Below, one piece after another: positions 1 to 6,171 of a stretch of DNA of 7,106 nt. Location of the stretch: the NCBI GenBank assembly GCA_027458945.1, contig DAIDOU010000004.1, positions 1-7,106 of the forward strand, written 5' to 3'. The notes under the pieces are model-generated. The model saw nothing but the letters and a program-made list of their open reading frames with translations, did no database searches and was not told the DNA's origin. Position 1 is the stretch's first letter; every line of letters starts with the position of its first letter. Position numbers and translations under genes: made by a program. This DNA comes from Acidobacteriota bacterium (lineage in GTDB: Bacteria > Acidobacteriota > Thermoanaerobaculia > Thermoanaerobaculales > Thermoanaerobaculaceae).

Positions 1-55
1 CGCGCCTGCAGCGCGCAGCGGGCCGGTCGGGGCGTTCGCCGACCGCCTGCCGGAG

Positions 56-1051
56 TCAGTCCTGAGCGGCCGCCGCGGACATTTCCAGCATCCGTTCGAG
101 CGGCCTGAGCGCGGCGACGCGCAGCTCCTCCGGCAGCTCGAGCCGCGGGCCGCCGTCGCGCAGGCAGGCGAGGAGGTTGTCGAGCGTGTTGCGGCGCATG
201 TACGGGCACACGTTGCAGGCGCACTCGCCGCTGCCGCCCGGCACCGGGATGAAGCGCTTGCCGGGGGCGAGCCTCTCCATCTGATGGATGATCCCCGGCT
301 CGGTGGCGATCAGGAACTCCTCGCCGCGGCTCTCCTGCACGTAGCGCAGGATCGAGGTGGTCGAGCCGACGTGGTCGGCTTGCGCCAGGATCGCCTCGGG
401 GCATTCGGGGTGCGCCGCGACGAGCGCCTGCGGGTGCTCGACCTTGAGCTCGACGAGCGCTCGCTCGGAGAACTGCTCGTGCACGACGCAGGTCCCCGGC
501 CAGAGCACCATCTTGCGCCCGAGCCGACGCTCGAGGTACGCCCCGAGGTGGCGATCCGGCGCGAACAGGATCGGTGTGCTTGCCGGGACCTGGCGCAGGA
601 TTCGCTCCGCCGACGACGAGGTCACGATCACGTCCGACAGCGCCTTCACCGCGGCCGAGCAGTTGATGTACGTGGCCGCGAACGCCCCCGGGTGCTCCGC
701 CCGCCAGCGCGCGTACGCCTCGGCCGGGCACGACTCCTCGAGCGAGCACCCCGCCTCGAGGTCGGGGATCAGCACGTCCGCCGCCGGGTTCAGGATCTTC
801 GCGACCTCCGCCATGAAGCGGACGCCGCAGAAGACGATCACCTTCGCCTGGGCGGCTTGCGCGGCGCGCGCCAGCTCGAGCGAGTCGCCCACGAAGTCCG
901 CCAGGTCCTGGATCTCGGGATCCTGATAGTAGTGGGCGAGCAGGACCGCTCCGCGCGCACGCTTGAGCCGCACGATCTCGTCGACCACGGTTGCGCCCGC
1001 CGGCGCCGGAAGACCGCCCATCTCGCTCTGCTGCAACGTCCCGGGACGCAT
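56..1051 (-). CDS. nadA: Quinolinate synthase NadA (4Fe-4S enzyme)
   Basis: This gene encodes a 331-residue NadA, which condenses iminoaspartate with dihydroxyacetone phosphate to give quinolinate in cytoplasmic de novo NAD synthesis. The N-terminal substrate motif LLAHYYQDPEIQDLADFVGD spans residues 37-56. GVRFMAEVAKIL spans 76-87. The three expected [4Fe-4S] cysteines sit in AGCS (C102), GTCVVHEQF (C188) and CNVCPYM (C282). The last lies in a C277-x-C279-x2-C282 group, recalling the clustered cysteines near the C-terminus of the E. coli enzyme. Other family blocks are VTSSSA (143-148), HPECP (214-218), GSTTSIL (229-235) and ATEPGIIHQM (249-258). Length is normal for the family. The ATG at 1051 was chosen because GGGGAAGAG lies just upstream; the reading frame stays open further upstream but only as a shadow of the peptidase gene. 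A later ATG at 1021 has a weaker ribosome site. It is the last gene of the run, 23 nt after the peptidase. No nadB or nadC is in view. The identity is secure. Confidence 0.97.
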   Translation of the reverse strand: MRPGTLQQSEMGGLPAPAGATVVDEIVRLKRARGAVLLAHYYQDPEIQDLADFVGDSLELARAAQAAQAKVIVFCGVRFMAEVAKILNPAADVLIPDLEAGCSLEESCPAEAYARWRAEHPGAFAATYINCSAAVKALSDVIVTSSSAERILRQVPASTPILFAPDRHLGAYLERRLGRKMVLWPGTCVVHEQFSERALVELKVEHPQALVAAHPECPEAILAQADHVGSTTSILRYVQESRGEEFLIATEPGIIHQMERLAPGKRFIPVPGGSGECACNVCPYMRRNTLDNLLACLRDGGPRLELPEELRVAALRPLERMLEMSAAAAQD

Positions 1052-1053
1052 CG

Positions 1054-1062
1054 CTCTTCCCC
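1054..1062 (-). promoter_or_regulatory. Ribosome binding site of nadA
   Basis: On the minus strand the sequence GGGGAAGAG lies two bases before the ATG at 1051, with its purine core (GGGGAAG) 4 nt upstream. It falls in the 23-nt gap after the aminopeptidase stop. It supports the start at 1051 over the in-frame ATG at 1021. Confidence 0.5.
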
Positions 1063-1074
1063 GCCGGCCGCCGC

Positions 1075-2379
1075 TCAGCGCCGGCCCACCAACGCCTCGA
1101 CCGCGGCCGCGTCTCGCGGCAGCGCGGACGCGAGGTTCTCGGCCCCGTCCGCCGTGATCAGGTAGTCGTCCTCGACCCGGATGCCGACGCCCTCGCCGGG
1201 CAGGTAGACGCCCGGTTCGACCGTCACGACCATGCCGGGCTCGAGCAGAGGCGCCTCGCCGCCGGCGTCGTGTGCCTCCAGACCGAGGAAGTGCCCGAGC
1301 CCGTGGATGAAGAATTGGCCCAGCGTCAGGCCGCCGTCGCCTGTCACCCCACAGCCCTCGAGCGCCGCGAACGCCGCCTGGCGCGCCGCCGCGAGCGTCG
1401 AGCCGGGCCGCAGCGTGGCGACCGCCGCGTCGTAGGCCGCGAGCACCGCGCCGTACAGCTCGCGCTGCCGCGCGGTGAACGCGCCGCCGGCCGGAAATGT
1501 GCGCGTCAGGTCGCCGCAGTAGTACCCGTGCCGGGCGCCGATGTCCACCACCACGAGCTCGCCGTCGGCCAGCACGCCCAGGTTCGCGTCGTAGTGCAGC
1601 ACGCACCCCGCCGGTCCCGACCCGACGATCGGGGGGAACGACCACCCCTCGGCGCCCGTCGCGCGCAGCGCGGCGAACGCCGCTCCCTCGACCTCGCCCT
1701 CGCGACGGCCGGGGCCCACCGCCGCGCCCGCCGCGCGCATCGCGGCGGCCGTCGCCGCCACCGCCTTGCGCAGCAGCGCGATCTCGCCCGCCGACTTTTG
1801 CAGCCGCATCCGGGTGAGCACCGGTGCGAGGTCGCGCACGGCGAAGCTCGGCAGGCGGTCGCGCAGCCGCCGCACCATCCGTTGCTCGGACGTGAGATCG
1901 CCCGCGGCCGAGCCCGGCAGCACCACCCACAACGCCCCGCCCGCGCCGAGCGCATCGGCGATGCGGTCGAGGTACCCGGGCACCGGCCGGCGGCGCGCGT
2001 CCACCACCACCTCACCGGGATCGCGCGGCCCCACCTCCTCGAAGCCGAGCTCGGCGGCCGCGCTCTCGCCCGGACCGAACTTCGGGCCGGTCCACGCCTC
2101 CAGGGCAGGCCGGCGCTCGGGGAGCAGCAACGCCTCGTGCTCACGCTCGAGCAGCAGCACCGCGCCCGGGAGCTCGACCCCGGTAAGGTAGAAGAAACCC
2201 GGTTCCTGCCGGAACGTGCCGACGTCCCCGTAGCCGCGCGCGTCGGTGGCGCCCAGGACTACCGCCAGGTCCCCCGGCGCGAGCTCCGCCCGGACAGCCG
2301 TCCGCCGCCGCCGATACTCCTCGGGCCGCTCGAGCTCGGCCGCGTACTGCCCGCCGCAGAACACGCGTTGTTCGATCAT
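1075..2379 (-). CDS. pepP: M24B metallopeptidase, Xaa-Pro aminopeptidase (PepP-like)
   Basis: A 434-residue pita-bread metallopeptidase that, by family, removes an N-terminal residue preceding proline using two metal ions in the cytoplasm. The N-terminal AMP_N domain (about 15-150) contains FRQEPGFFYLTGVELPGAVL (56-75), closely matching the PepP block YRQNSDFWYFTG. The catalytic domain (about 190-425) keeps all five metal ligands: D279 in VVVDIGA, D290 in CGDLTRTF, H363 in HGLGHFLGLEAHD, E388 in TVEPGVY and E403 in RVEDDYL. It also has the accessory histidines H262, H359 and H370 seen in E. coli PepP. Length is close to E. coli PepP. The start is an ATG with GGAGG six bases upstream. It follows the phosphatidyltransferase by 39 nt and precedes nadA by 23 nt, so it is probably co-transcribed. 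The family is certain; the exact dipeptide or tripeptide preference (PepP versus prolidase PepQ) is inferred from the N-terminal domain. Confidence 0.93.
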   Translation of the reverse strand: MIEQRVFCGGQYAAELERPEEYRRRRTAVRAELAPGDLAVVLGATDARGYGDVGTFRQEPGFFYLTGVELPGAVLLLEREHEALLLPERRPALEAWTGPKFGPGESAAAELGFEEVGPRDPGEVVVDARRRPVPGYLDRIADALGAGGALWVVLPGSAAGDLTSEQRMVRRLRDRLPSFAVRDLAPVLTRMRLQKSAGEIALLRKAVAATAAAMRAAGAAVGPGRREGEVEGAAFAALRATGAEGWSFPPIVGSGPAGCVLHYDANLGVLADGELVVVDIGARHGYYCGDLTRTFPAGGAFTARQRELYGAVLAAYDAAVATLRPGSTLAAARQAAFAALEGCGVTGDGGLTLGQFFIHGLGHFLGLEAHDAGGEAPLLEPGMVVTVEPGVYLPGEGVGIRVEDDYLITADGAENLASALPRDAAAVEALVGRR

Positions 2380-2385
2380 GCCAGG

Positions 2386-2390
2386 CCTCC
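2386..2390 (-). promoter_or_regulatory. Ribosome binding site of the aminopeptidase gene
   Basis: A GGAGG on the minus strand is followed by a 6-nt spacer and the ATG at 2379. This is a textbook arrangement inside the 39-nt gap after the phosphatidyltransferase stop, and it fixes the peptidase start. Confidence 0.8.
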
Positions 2391-2418
2391 AAAACCCCGT
2401 CGCGCGCCGCCGCGGACG

Positions 2419-3039
2419 CTAGCGGCGCTCGCCGTCGTGCAACGCCTCGATCGTGAGAGCCGCGCGGCGGACGTAGTCGGCGCCCGAGATCACCGTGAAC
2501 GCCATCGCGACGTAGAAACACGCCGCCAGCAGGTGCCCGGGAACCGTCGTCACGTTGGCGACCAGCACCGCCGCGATCGTCACGATGTGAAGGAACGTCG
2601 TCCACTTCCCCCACACCGAGGGCGGAAACTGCCGCACGCCGGCCCCCAGGTAGAGCAACAGCGCGACCATCACGATCAGGAGATCGCGCGACAGCGCCAT
2701 CACGGTCAGCCACAGCGGCACCGTCACGGCGCCCGGCAAACGCAGGGTCAGCGTCACGTACGCCGCGACGAGCAGCGTCTTGTCCGCGATCGGGTCGAGA
2801 TAGCTGCCCAGCATCGAGCGCATCCCGAGCAGGCGCGCGAGCAGGCCGTCGAGCGCGTCGGAGACGCCCGCGGCGACGAAGATCCCGAGCGCGAGACGGT
2901 GGTTCTCCTCGAGAACCGCGAGCACGAAGAACGGCGTGAGCGCCAGCCGGATCAGGGTGATGCCGTTCGGGATCGTGAACGGTCGCAGAGCGGCCCGCAC
3001 CTCCTGCGCCGCCCGCTGCGCCACCGCCCCCGCCCGCAT
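2419..3039 (-). CDS. CDP-alcohol phosphatidyltransferase (PgsA / cardiolipin-synthase-like)
   Basis: A 206-residue integral membrane enzyme of the CDP-alcohol phosphatidyltransferase family, which displaces CMP from a CDP-diacylglycerol with an alcohol acceptor in the inner membrane. The full signature D61-x2-D64-G65-x2-A68-R69-x8-G78-x3-D82-x3-D86 is intact. Hydrophobic segments lie at about 25-43, 48-60, 88-100, 106-131, 148-165 and 168-185, as expected for six helices. IPNGITLIRLALTPFF (23-38) is the usual N-terminal block. The family includes phosphatidylglycerophosphate synthase PgsA and the eukaryote-like cardiolipin synthase. The SRDLLIV segment (117-123) followed by PPSVWGKWTT (139-148) has Asp where PgsA usually has Glu (ARE), and leans towards the cardiolipin-synthase branch, so I leave the symbol blank. 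The ATG at 3039 gives normal length but has no clear ribosome site. A GTG at 3135, overlapping the crp stop, is an in-frame alternative that would add 32 residues. Confidence 0.9.
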   Translation of the reverse strand: MRAGAVAQRAAQEVRAALRPFTIPNGITLIRLALTPFFVLAVLEENHRLALGIFVAAGVSDALDGLLARLLGMRSMLGSYLDPIADKTLLVAAYVTLTLRLPGAVTVPLWLTVMALSRDLLIVMVALLLYLGAGVRQFPPSVWGKWTTFLHIVTIAAVLVANVTTVPGHLLAACFYVAMAFTVISGADYVRRAALTIEALHDGERR

Positions 3040-3131
3040 CCCCGACCACTCGCCGCTGCGGTCGCGGACCTCCCCGCCCTCGCCGGCGACGCCCGGCCCG
3101 GCCCGGCCGCGATCGACCTCGCCGGGAGGGC

Positions 3132-3815
3132 TCACTCCGCCGCCTCGGAGAGGACCGACTCCCGCAGGTAGCTCATCTTGCCCTCGTTGACCACGAGACC
3201 GCGCTGCTCGAGGTCGTTCATCAGACGGGTCACCGTCTCGCGCGACGTCCCGATCGAGTTGGCGATGTCCTGGTGGGTCGGGCGCCGGACGGCGACCCAG
3301 CCGTTCCCCAGGATCTGGCCGTGCTGCTTTGCCAGGTCGATGAGGTAACGCGCCAGGCGACCGACGACGTCGAGAGTCGCCAGCGACTCCATCTGCGCGT
3401 TCGCGCGTCGCAGCCGCAGCGACAGCTCGCGCAGCAGCTTGCGGGCGATCGTGGGATGCTGCTCGACGAGCCGCTCGAAGTCGTGGCGCCGCAGCCGGTA
3501 CGCCACCGTCGGGAGCTGTGCCACCACGCTCGCCGAGCGCGTCGCGTCGTCGAGCAGCGCCATCTCCCCGAAGAACTGCCCGGGGCCGAGCGTGGCGAGG
3601 ATGAGCTCCTTGCCTCCCGCGGAGGAGACGCACACCTTGACCCGGCCGCTCGCAATCACGTAGAAGCTGTCCGCTGGCTCGTGCGCCGCGAAGATCACCT
3701 CGTCACGGGCGAACTCCTGCCGCTCCGCGGCGCGTGCCAGAGCTTCGAGCTCCGCCGGCTCGAGCTCGCCGAAAAGCGCGACCTTGCCGATGAGATCGAT
3801 CAACGCGGCGCACAT
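3132..3815 (-). CDS. Crp/Fnr-family transcriptional regulator
   Basis: A 227-residue regulator with an N-terminal cyclic-nucleotide-binding beta-roll (about 12-125), a long dimer helix (about 122-148, into LATLDVVGRLARYL) and a C-terminal HTH_Crp winged helix (about 150-225). The phosphate-binding cassette reads FFGEMALLDDATRSASV (81-97), with E84, R93 and S94 at positions that in E. coli CRP contact cAMP. The residue aligning with CRP T127, which touches the adenine ring, is A138 here, with N139 next to it, so cAMP as ligand is unproven. The recognition helix TSRETVTRLMNDLEQRG (190-206) keeps the R-E-x3-R triad (R192, E193, R197) of CRP, which suggests a TGTGA-type half-site. No FNR cysteine cluster is present (only C2 and C62). 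The ATG has a strong AGGAGG upstream, and the gene overlaps the preceding lipoprotein gene by 16 nt. Targets and ligand are unknown. Confidence 0.93.
   Translation of the reverse strand: MCAALIDLIGKVALFGELEPAELEALARAAERQEFARDEVIFAAHEPADSFYVIASGRVKVCVSSAGGKELILATLGPGQFFGEMALLDDATRSASVVAQLPTVAYRLRRHDFERLVEQHPTIARKLLRELSLRLRRANAQMESLATLDVVGRLARYLIDLAKQHGQILGNGWVAVRRPTHQDIANSIGTSRETVTRLMNDLEQRGLVVNEGKMSYLRESVLSEAAE
3143..3146 (-). promoter_or_regulatory. Possible ribosome site for an alternative GTG start (3135) of the phosphatidyltransferase
   Basis: GAGG on the minus strand, inside the last codons of the Crp-like gene, is 7 nt before a GTG whose last base begins the TGA stop of that gene (GTGA overlap). 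This GTG is in frame with the phosphatidyltransferase. The spacing is good and the overlap is of the kind used for coupling. The added residues are Gly-rich and look unlike the family, so it may be coincidence. Confidence 0.35.
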
Positions 3816-5023
3816 GGGTCACCCTCCTCACCCGCAGTCCGGCGCACCAGCTCCGCCGCCGTCTCCCCGTCCACCACCGCGGGGCGGCTCAGACAGTCGC
3901 CCCCAACCTCGCCACACCATCGCGGCGCCGGCCTCCCCAGCGCCTCCGCCAGCCGGTCGAGCACTGCGGCGAGCTCCCGCGGTGTCACGACCCGTTGCGG
4001 GCGGAAGCGGCGGGCGATCGGATCGCCCGGCATCACGCCGGCACGCGCCACCGTCACGATGTCCCGCCGTTCGCTCAGCTGAACCACGTCCTCGAACACG
4101 GGGACCGTCCCCTCGCTCGTCTTCGTCAGCGCCGGCACCTCCCACGCGATGATCGCGGCCAGTCCGGCGCGGCGCAGCGGCCGTGCCGCCAGCGCACCCG
4201 TCAGGTACGGCGGCGCGTCGGCCAGCCGCAGGCGGCGGCGCGCGCGAACGATCAGCTCGCAGCGCCCCGGGTACGAACCCGGCAGGCGCTCGAAGAACGT
4301 CAGCGCCAGGTCCCACTGCCCCAAAGCCTGGGCCACCTTCCCCTTGAGCTCCAGCCCCGCCGCCGTGTCCGGCAGACCGGGGACGAGCTCGGCGGCACCG
4401 CGCGTGTCCCCCAGGGCCAGCTCGGCGCGGACCGCGAGAACCCGACCTTCCCCGACCTGCGGCACCACCTCGAGCAGCTCGCGCGCCCGCGCCAGCGCGC
4501 CGGCCGCGTCACCGGCCTGCAGCCGCGCGCGGCCCTCGCTCAGGAGCCCGTCCACGAGTGCCTGCTCGTCGTCGCGCGCGGCCCGCTCCCACCCGGCCTC
4601 CGGCTGCAGCGCTGCGGCGCGCCGGGCGCCCTCCAGCGCCCGGCGCAGATCGCCCTCGCGCCGCCCCGCCAGCGCCACCAGGCCCCACGCGGAGCCGTAG
4701 CCCGGGTTCGCCGCGGCGAGCGTCTCCGCGTCGTGCAACACGTGCTGGCCACGCAAGAACCGGATCTCCAGCTCCGCCAACGAGCGCACCGGATGACCCG
4801 GCGGCACCGCCTCGAGTCCAGCGCGGGCCCGGACCGCGGGCCCGGCCTCGGCGGCCGCCACGGCGGCCCGCACGGCCTCCAGCTGCGCCGGCGTCAGCGC
4901 CCTCCCGACGAGCGGCGGGCGCGTCGGATCGGGGACCCCGCTGATTCTCGGCGGCGCCGCCGTGCGACAGGCGCCGAGCGCCAGCAACGCCGCGAGCGCG
5001 AGCCTAGTCGCCGTTCTGGGCAA
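3800..5023 (-). CDS. Lipoprotein with TPR-like repeats and a C-terminal SLH module
   Basis: A 407-residue protein I do not recognise as a named gene. It begins with a lipoprotein signal: R3 and R7, a hydrophobic run 8-18, then the lipobox L16-G17-A18-C19. With R20 after the cysteine, an outer-membrane destination would be expected under E. coli rules. Residues about 80-252 are Ala/Leu-rich helical pairs resembling TPRs, for example ALVDGLLSEGRARLQAGDAA (155-174) and KGKVAQALGQWDLALTFFER (227-246). Residues 309-360 fit an S-layer-homology domain: F310-x-D312-V, G329-V-M-x-G333, F340-R-P342 and T347-x2-E350-L-A. Two further half-repeats may flank it (281-296 and 381-398). C370 and C377 could form a disulfide. 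Inferred role: an envelope protein binding peptidoglycan or a wall polymer while using the TPRs for protein contacts. The start is TTG at 5023, with GGGGAG 4 nt upstream. It overlaps hfq by 20 nt and crp by 16 nt. The ORF and signal are firm; the function is not. Confidence 0.82.
   Translation of the reverse strand: MPRTATRLALAALLALGACRTAAPPRISGVPDPTRPPLVGRALTPAQLEAVRAAVAAAEAGPAVRARAGLEAVPPGHPVRSLAELEIRFLRGQHVLHDAETLAAANPGYGSAWGLVALAGRREGDLRRALEGARRAAALQPEAGWERAARDDEQALVDGLLSEGRARLQAGDAAGALARARELLEVVPQVGEGRVLAVRAELALGDTRGAAELVPGLPDTAAGLELKGKVAQALGQWDLALTFFERLPGSYPGRCELIVRARRRLRLADAPPYLTGALAARPLRRAGLAAIIAWEVPALTKTSEGTVPVFEDVVQLSERRDIVTVARAGVMPGDPIARRFRPQRVVTPRELAAVLDRLAEALGRPAPRWCGEVGGDCLSRPAVVDGETAAELVRRTAGEEGDPCAPR
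3822..3828 (-). promoter_or_regulatory. Ribosome binding site of the Crp-like gene
   Basis: AGGAGGG on the minus strand is followed by a 6-nt spacer to the ATG at 3815. It lies within the last codons of the lipoprotein gene, whose stop falls 16 nt inside the crp gene. This is an arrangement suited to translational coupling. Confidence 0.8.
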
Positions 5024-5261
5024 GATGCTCCCCGTCGCCGCGGGCGAGGCAGACCGTGGCGACCGCGTGCTTGTACACGAGGTGCTCGAGCCCGTGACTC
5101 TCGACGATCACCGCGTACCGGTCGAAGCGCTTGAGGACGCCGGTGACCCGCTTGCCGGTGAGGAGATAGACATGGATCGGCCGCCCATCTCGCCGCAGCG
5201 CGTAGAAGAAGCTGTCCTGTACGTTGACGCCGACCTTAGCCCGCTCCGGTCCCTGTTCCAC
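5004..5261 (-). CDS. hfq: RNA chaperone Hfq
   Basis: An 85-residue Sm-like protein that forms hexamers and pairs small RNAs with mRNAs in the cytoplasm. Alignment by eye to E. coli Hfq puts Q15 and D16 at the Q8-D9 position of the proximal face, R23-R24 at the rim arginines R16-R17, and Y32, G36 and R38 at distal-face Y25, G29 and K31. FDRY (46-49) stands for FDQF. LVYKHAVATV (61-70) is the Sm2 motif, with the conserved Y-K-H at 63-65. It has about seven extra N-terminal residues and a short polar tail (GDGEHLAQNGD), with no long C-terminal extension. The start is GTG at 5261, chosen for a GGAGG six bases upstream. The frame opens earlier (to 5309), but that part is miaA read in another frame. 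The gene overlaps the miaA end by 26 nt; the miaA-hfq order is the classic bacterial arrangement. Confidence 0.96.
   Translation of the reverse strand: MEQGPERAKVGVNVQDSFFYALRRDGRPIHVYLLTGKRVTGVLKRFDRYAVIVESHGLEHLVYKHAVATVCLARGDGEHLAQNGD
5028..5033 (-). promoter_or_regulatory. Ribosome binding site for the TTG start of the lipoprotein gene
   Basis: GGGGAG on the minus strand is followed by 4 nt and the TTG at 5023. The spacing is short, but no ATG or GTG in frame would keep the signal peptide. It sits within the final codons of hfq, so translation may be coupled. Confidence 0.5.
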
Positions 5262-6171
5262 CGCGCGCCTCCACCCCGGCGATCGCCTGCGCCAGCAGGT
5301 CACGGTCACCGCCGGTCAGCCACCGCACTGCGGCCTCACCGCGCAACCAGGTCATCTGCCGCTTCGCCAGCCGCCTGGTCGCGGCCGCCGCCGCTTCCTT
5401 AGCTTGCTCCACCGTCAGCTCGCCGGCGAGCACCCGGCACGACTCCCGATAGCCGATCGCCTTCATGGCGTGTGCCTCGGGAGAGAGTCCGCCGGCCAGC
5501 AACCCCTGCACCTCGACGATCAACCCGGCGGCAAACATCCACTCCACCCGCTTGGCAATCCTAACATGGAGCTCTTGTCTGGCCGGGGACAGTCCGAGCA
5601 TCTCGTACGAGTACCTTGGGTTGCCTCTGGCGTGTTCGCTCCAGAGCTGGCTCATCCCCCGCTTTGCGACGAGGCACACCTCGAGGGCGCGCAGCGTCCG
5701 CTGGCGGTCGTTCGCCGCGATCCGCGCGGCCGCGACGGGGTCGAGCGCCTGCAGCCGCGCCCGCGTCGCGGCCTGGTCGCGGGCCCATTCGGCCTCGAGC
5801 GCCTGGCGCAGCGCCGCGTCCTTCGGAGGCTCCGGGAAGAGGCCGAACAGCAGCGCCCGCACGTAGAAGTGGGTCCCCCCCACCACGACCGGCACCCGTC
5901 CCCGCTCGCGGATCGCCGCAATCGCGGCGTCCGCGTCGCGCACGAACATCCCGGCGGAGTAGCGCTCCCCGGGGTCCGCGATGTCGATGAGGTGGTGCGG
6001 GACCGCCGCCCGCAGCGCCGCGTCGGGTTTCGCGGTACCGATGTCGAGGCCGCGATAGACCGCGAACGCGTCGGCCGAGACCACCTCCCCCCCGACCGAG
6101 CGCGCGAACGCGGCGCCCAGCGCCGTCTTCCCCGACGCCGTCGGCCCCACGATGACCACCAGATCAGCCAC
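5236..6171 (-). CDS. miaA: tRNA dimethylallyltransferase MiaA
   Basis: A 311-residue enzyme that transfers dimethylallyl from DMAPP to the N6 of A37 in tRNAs reading UNN codons. The P-loop GPTASGKT is at 9-16. D34 in SADAFAVYRGLDIGTAKP (32-49) matches the catalytic aspartate D42 of E. coli MiaA, although the usual Ser after it is Ala here. VGGTHFYVRALL spans 97-108, NDRQRTLRALEV spans 154-165, AIGYRE is 238-243 and TRRLAKRQMTWLRG is 265-278. All are in family order and total length is typical. The start is GTG at 6171, preceded by a purine-rich AGGAAGGGGG. Reading further upstream would only add the 3' end of comEC in another frame. It overlaps comEC by 8 nt and hfq by 26 nt. Codons for residues 182-205 differ in style from the rest, including four AGA/AGG. 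The identity is firm. Confidence 0.97.
   Translation of the reverse strand: MADLVVIVGPTASGKTALGAAFARSVGGEVVSADAFAVYRGLDIGTAKPDAALRAAVPHHLIDIADPGERYSAGMFVRDADAAIAAIRERGRVPVVVGGTHFYVRALLFGLFPEPPKDAALRQALEAEWARDQAATRARLQALDPVAAARIAANDRQRTLRALEVCLVAKRGMSQLWSEHARGNPRYSYEMLGLSPARQELHVRIAKRVEWMFAAGLIVEVQGLLAGGLSPEAHAMKAIGYRESCRVLAGELTVEQAKEAAAAATRRLAKRQMTWLRGEAAVRWLTGGDRDLLAQAIAGVEARGGTGTGAG
5268..5272 (-). promoter_or_regulatory. Ribosome binding site deciding the GTG start of hfq
   Basis: GGAGG on the minus strand is followed by a 6-nt spacer and the GTG at 5261. It lies inside the 3' end of miaA and is the main reason for placing the Hfq start at this GTG rather than at the open end of the frame. 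Confidence 0.8.

Noticed and set aside
1..55. Possible terminator or next gene after nadA
   Set aside because: No stem followed by a T-run on the minus strand, and no start codon with a ribosome site in this short edge.
1052..1930. Upstream extension of the nadA frame by 293 codons
   Set aside because: The added sequence is Arg/Gly/Ala-rich and lies antiparallel in frame to the peptidase's catalytic domain; NadA begins normally at the ATG at 1051.
3080..3089. A 10-base perfect palindrome between the crp and phosphatidyltransferase genes, considered as an operator
   Set aside because: It is all G/C-rich, does not extend further and does not resemble a CRP-type site. Palindromes of this length are expected several times by chance at this base composition.
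991..3171. A 726-residue open frame on the plus strand across the peptidase and phosphatidyltransferase genes
   Set aside because: It is a product of GC-rich antisense sequence with few stops. Its translation is low-complexity Arg/His/Pro/Gln-rich with no family motif, while the minus strand carries clear domains throughout.
3995..5134. A 379-residue plus-strand open frame opposite the lipoprotein gene
   Set aside because: Arg/Gln/His-rich, no recognisable motif, and it runs across the ends of two minus-strand genes. The minus strand has a signal peptide and SLH pattern in the same place.
5530..5670. A possible sigma-70 promoter for hfq within miaA
   Set aside because: TAGGAT resembles a -10 box but no acceptable -35 lies at the right distance, and TTGCCA has no -10 after it. 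Only the codon shift is reported.
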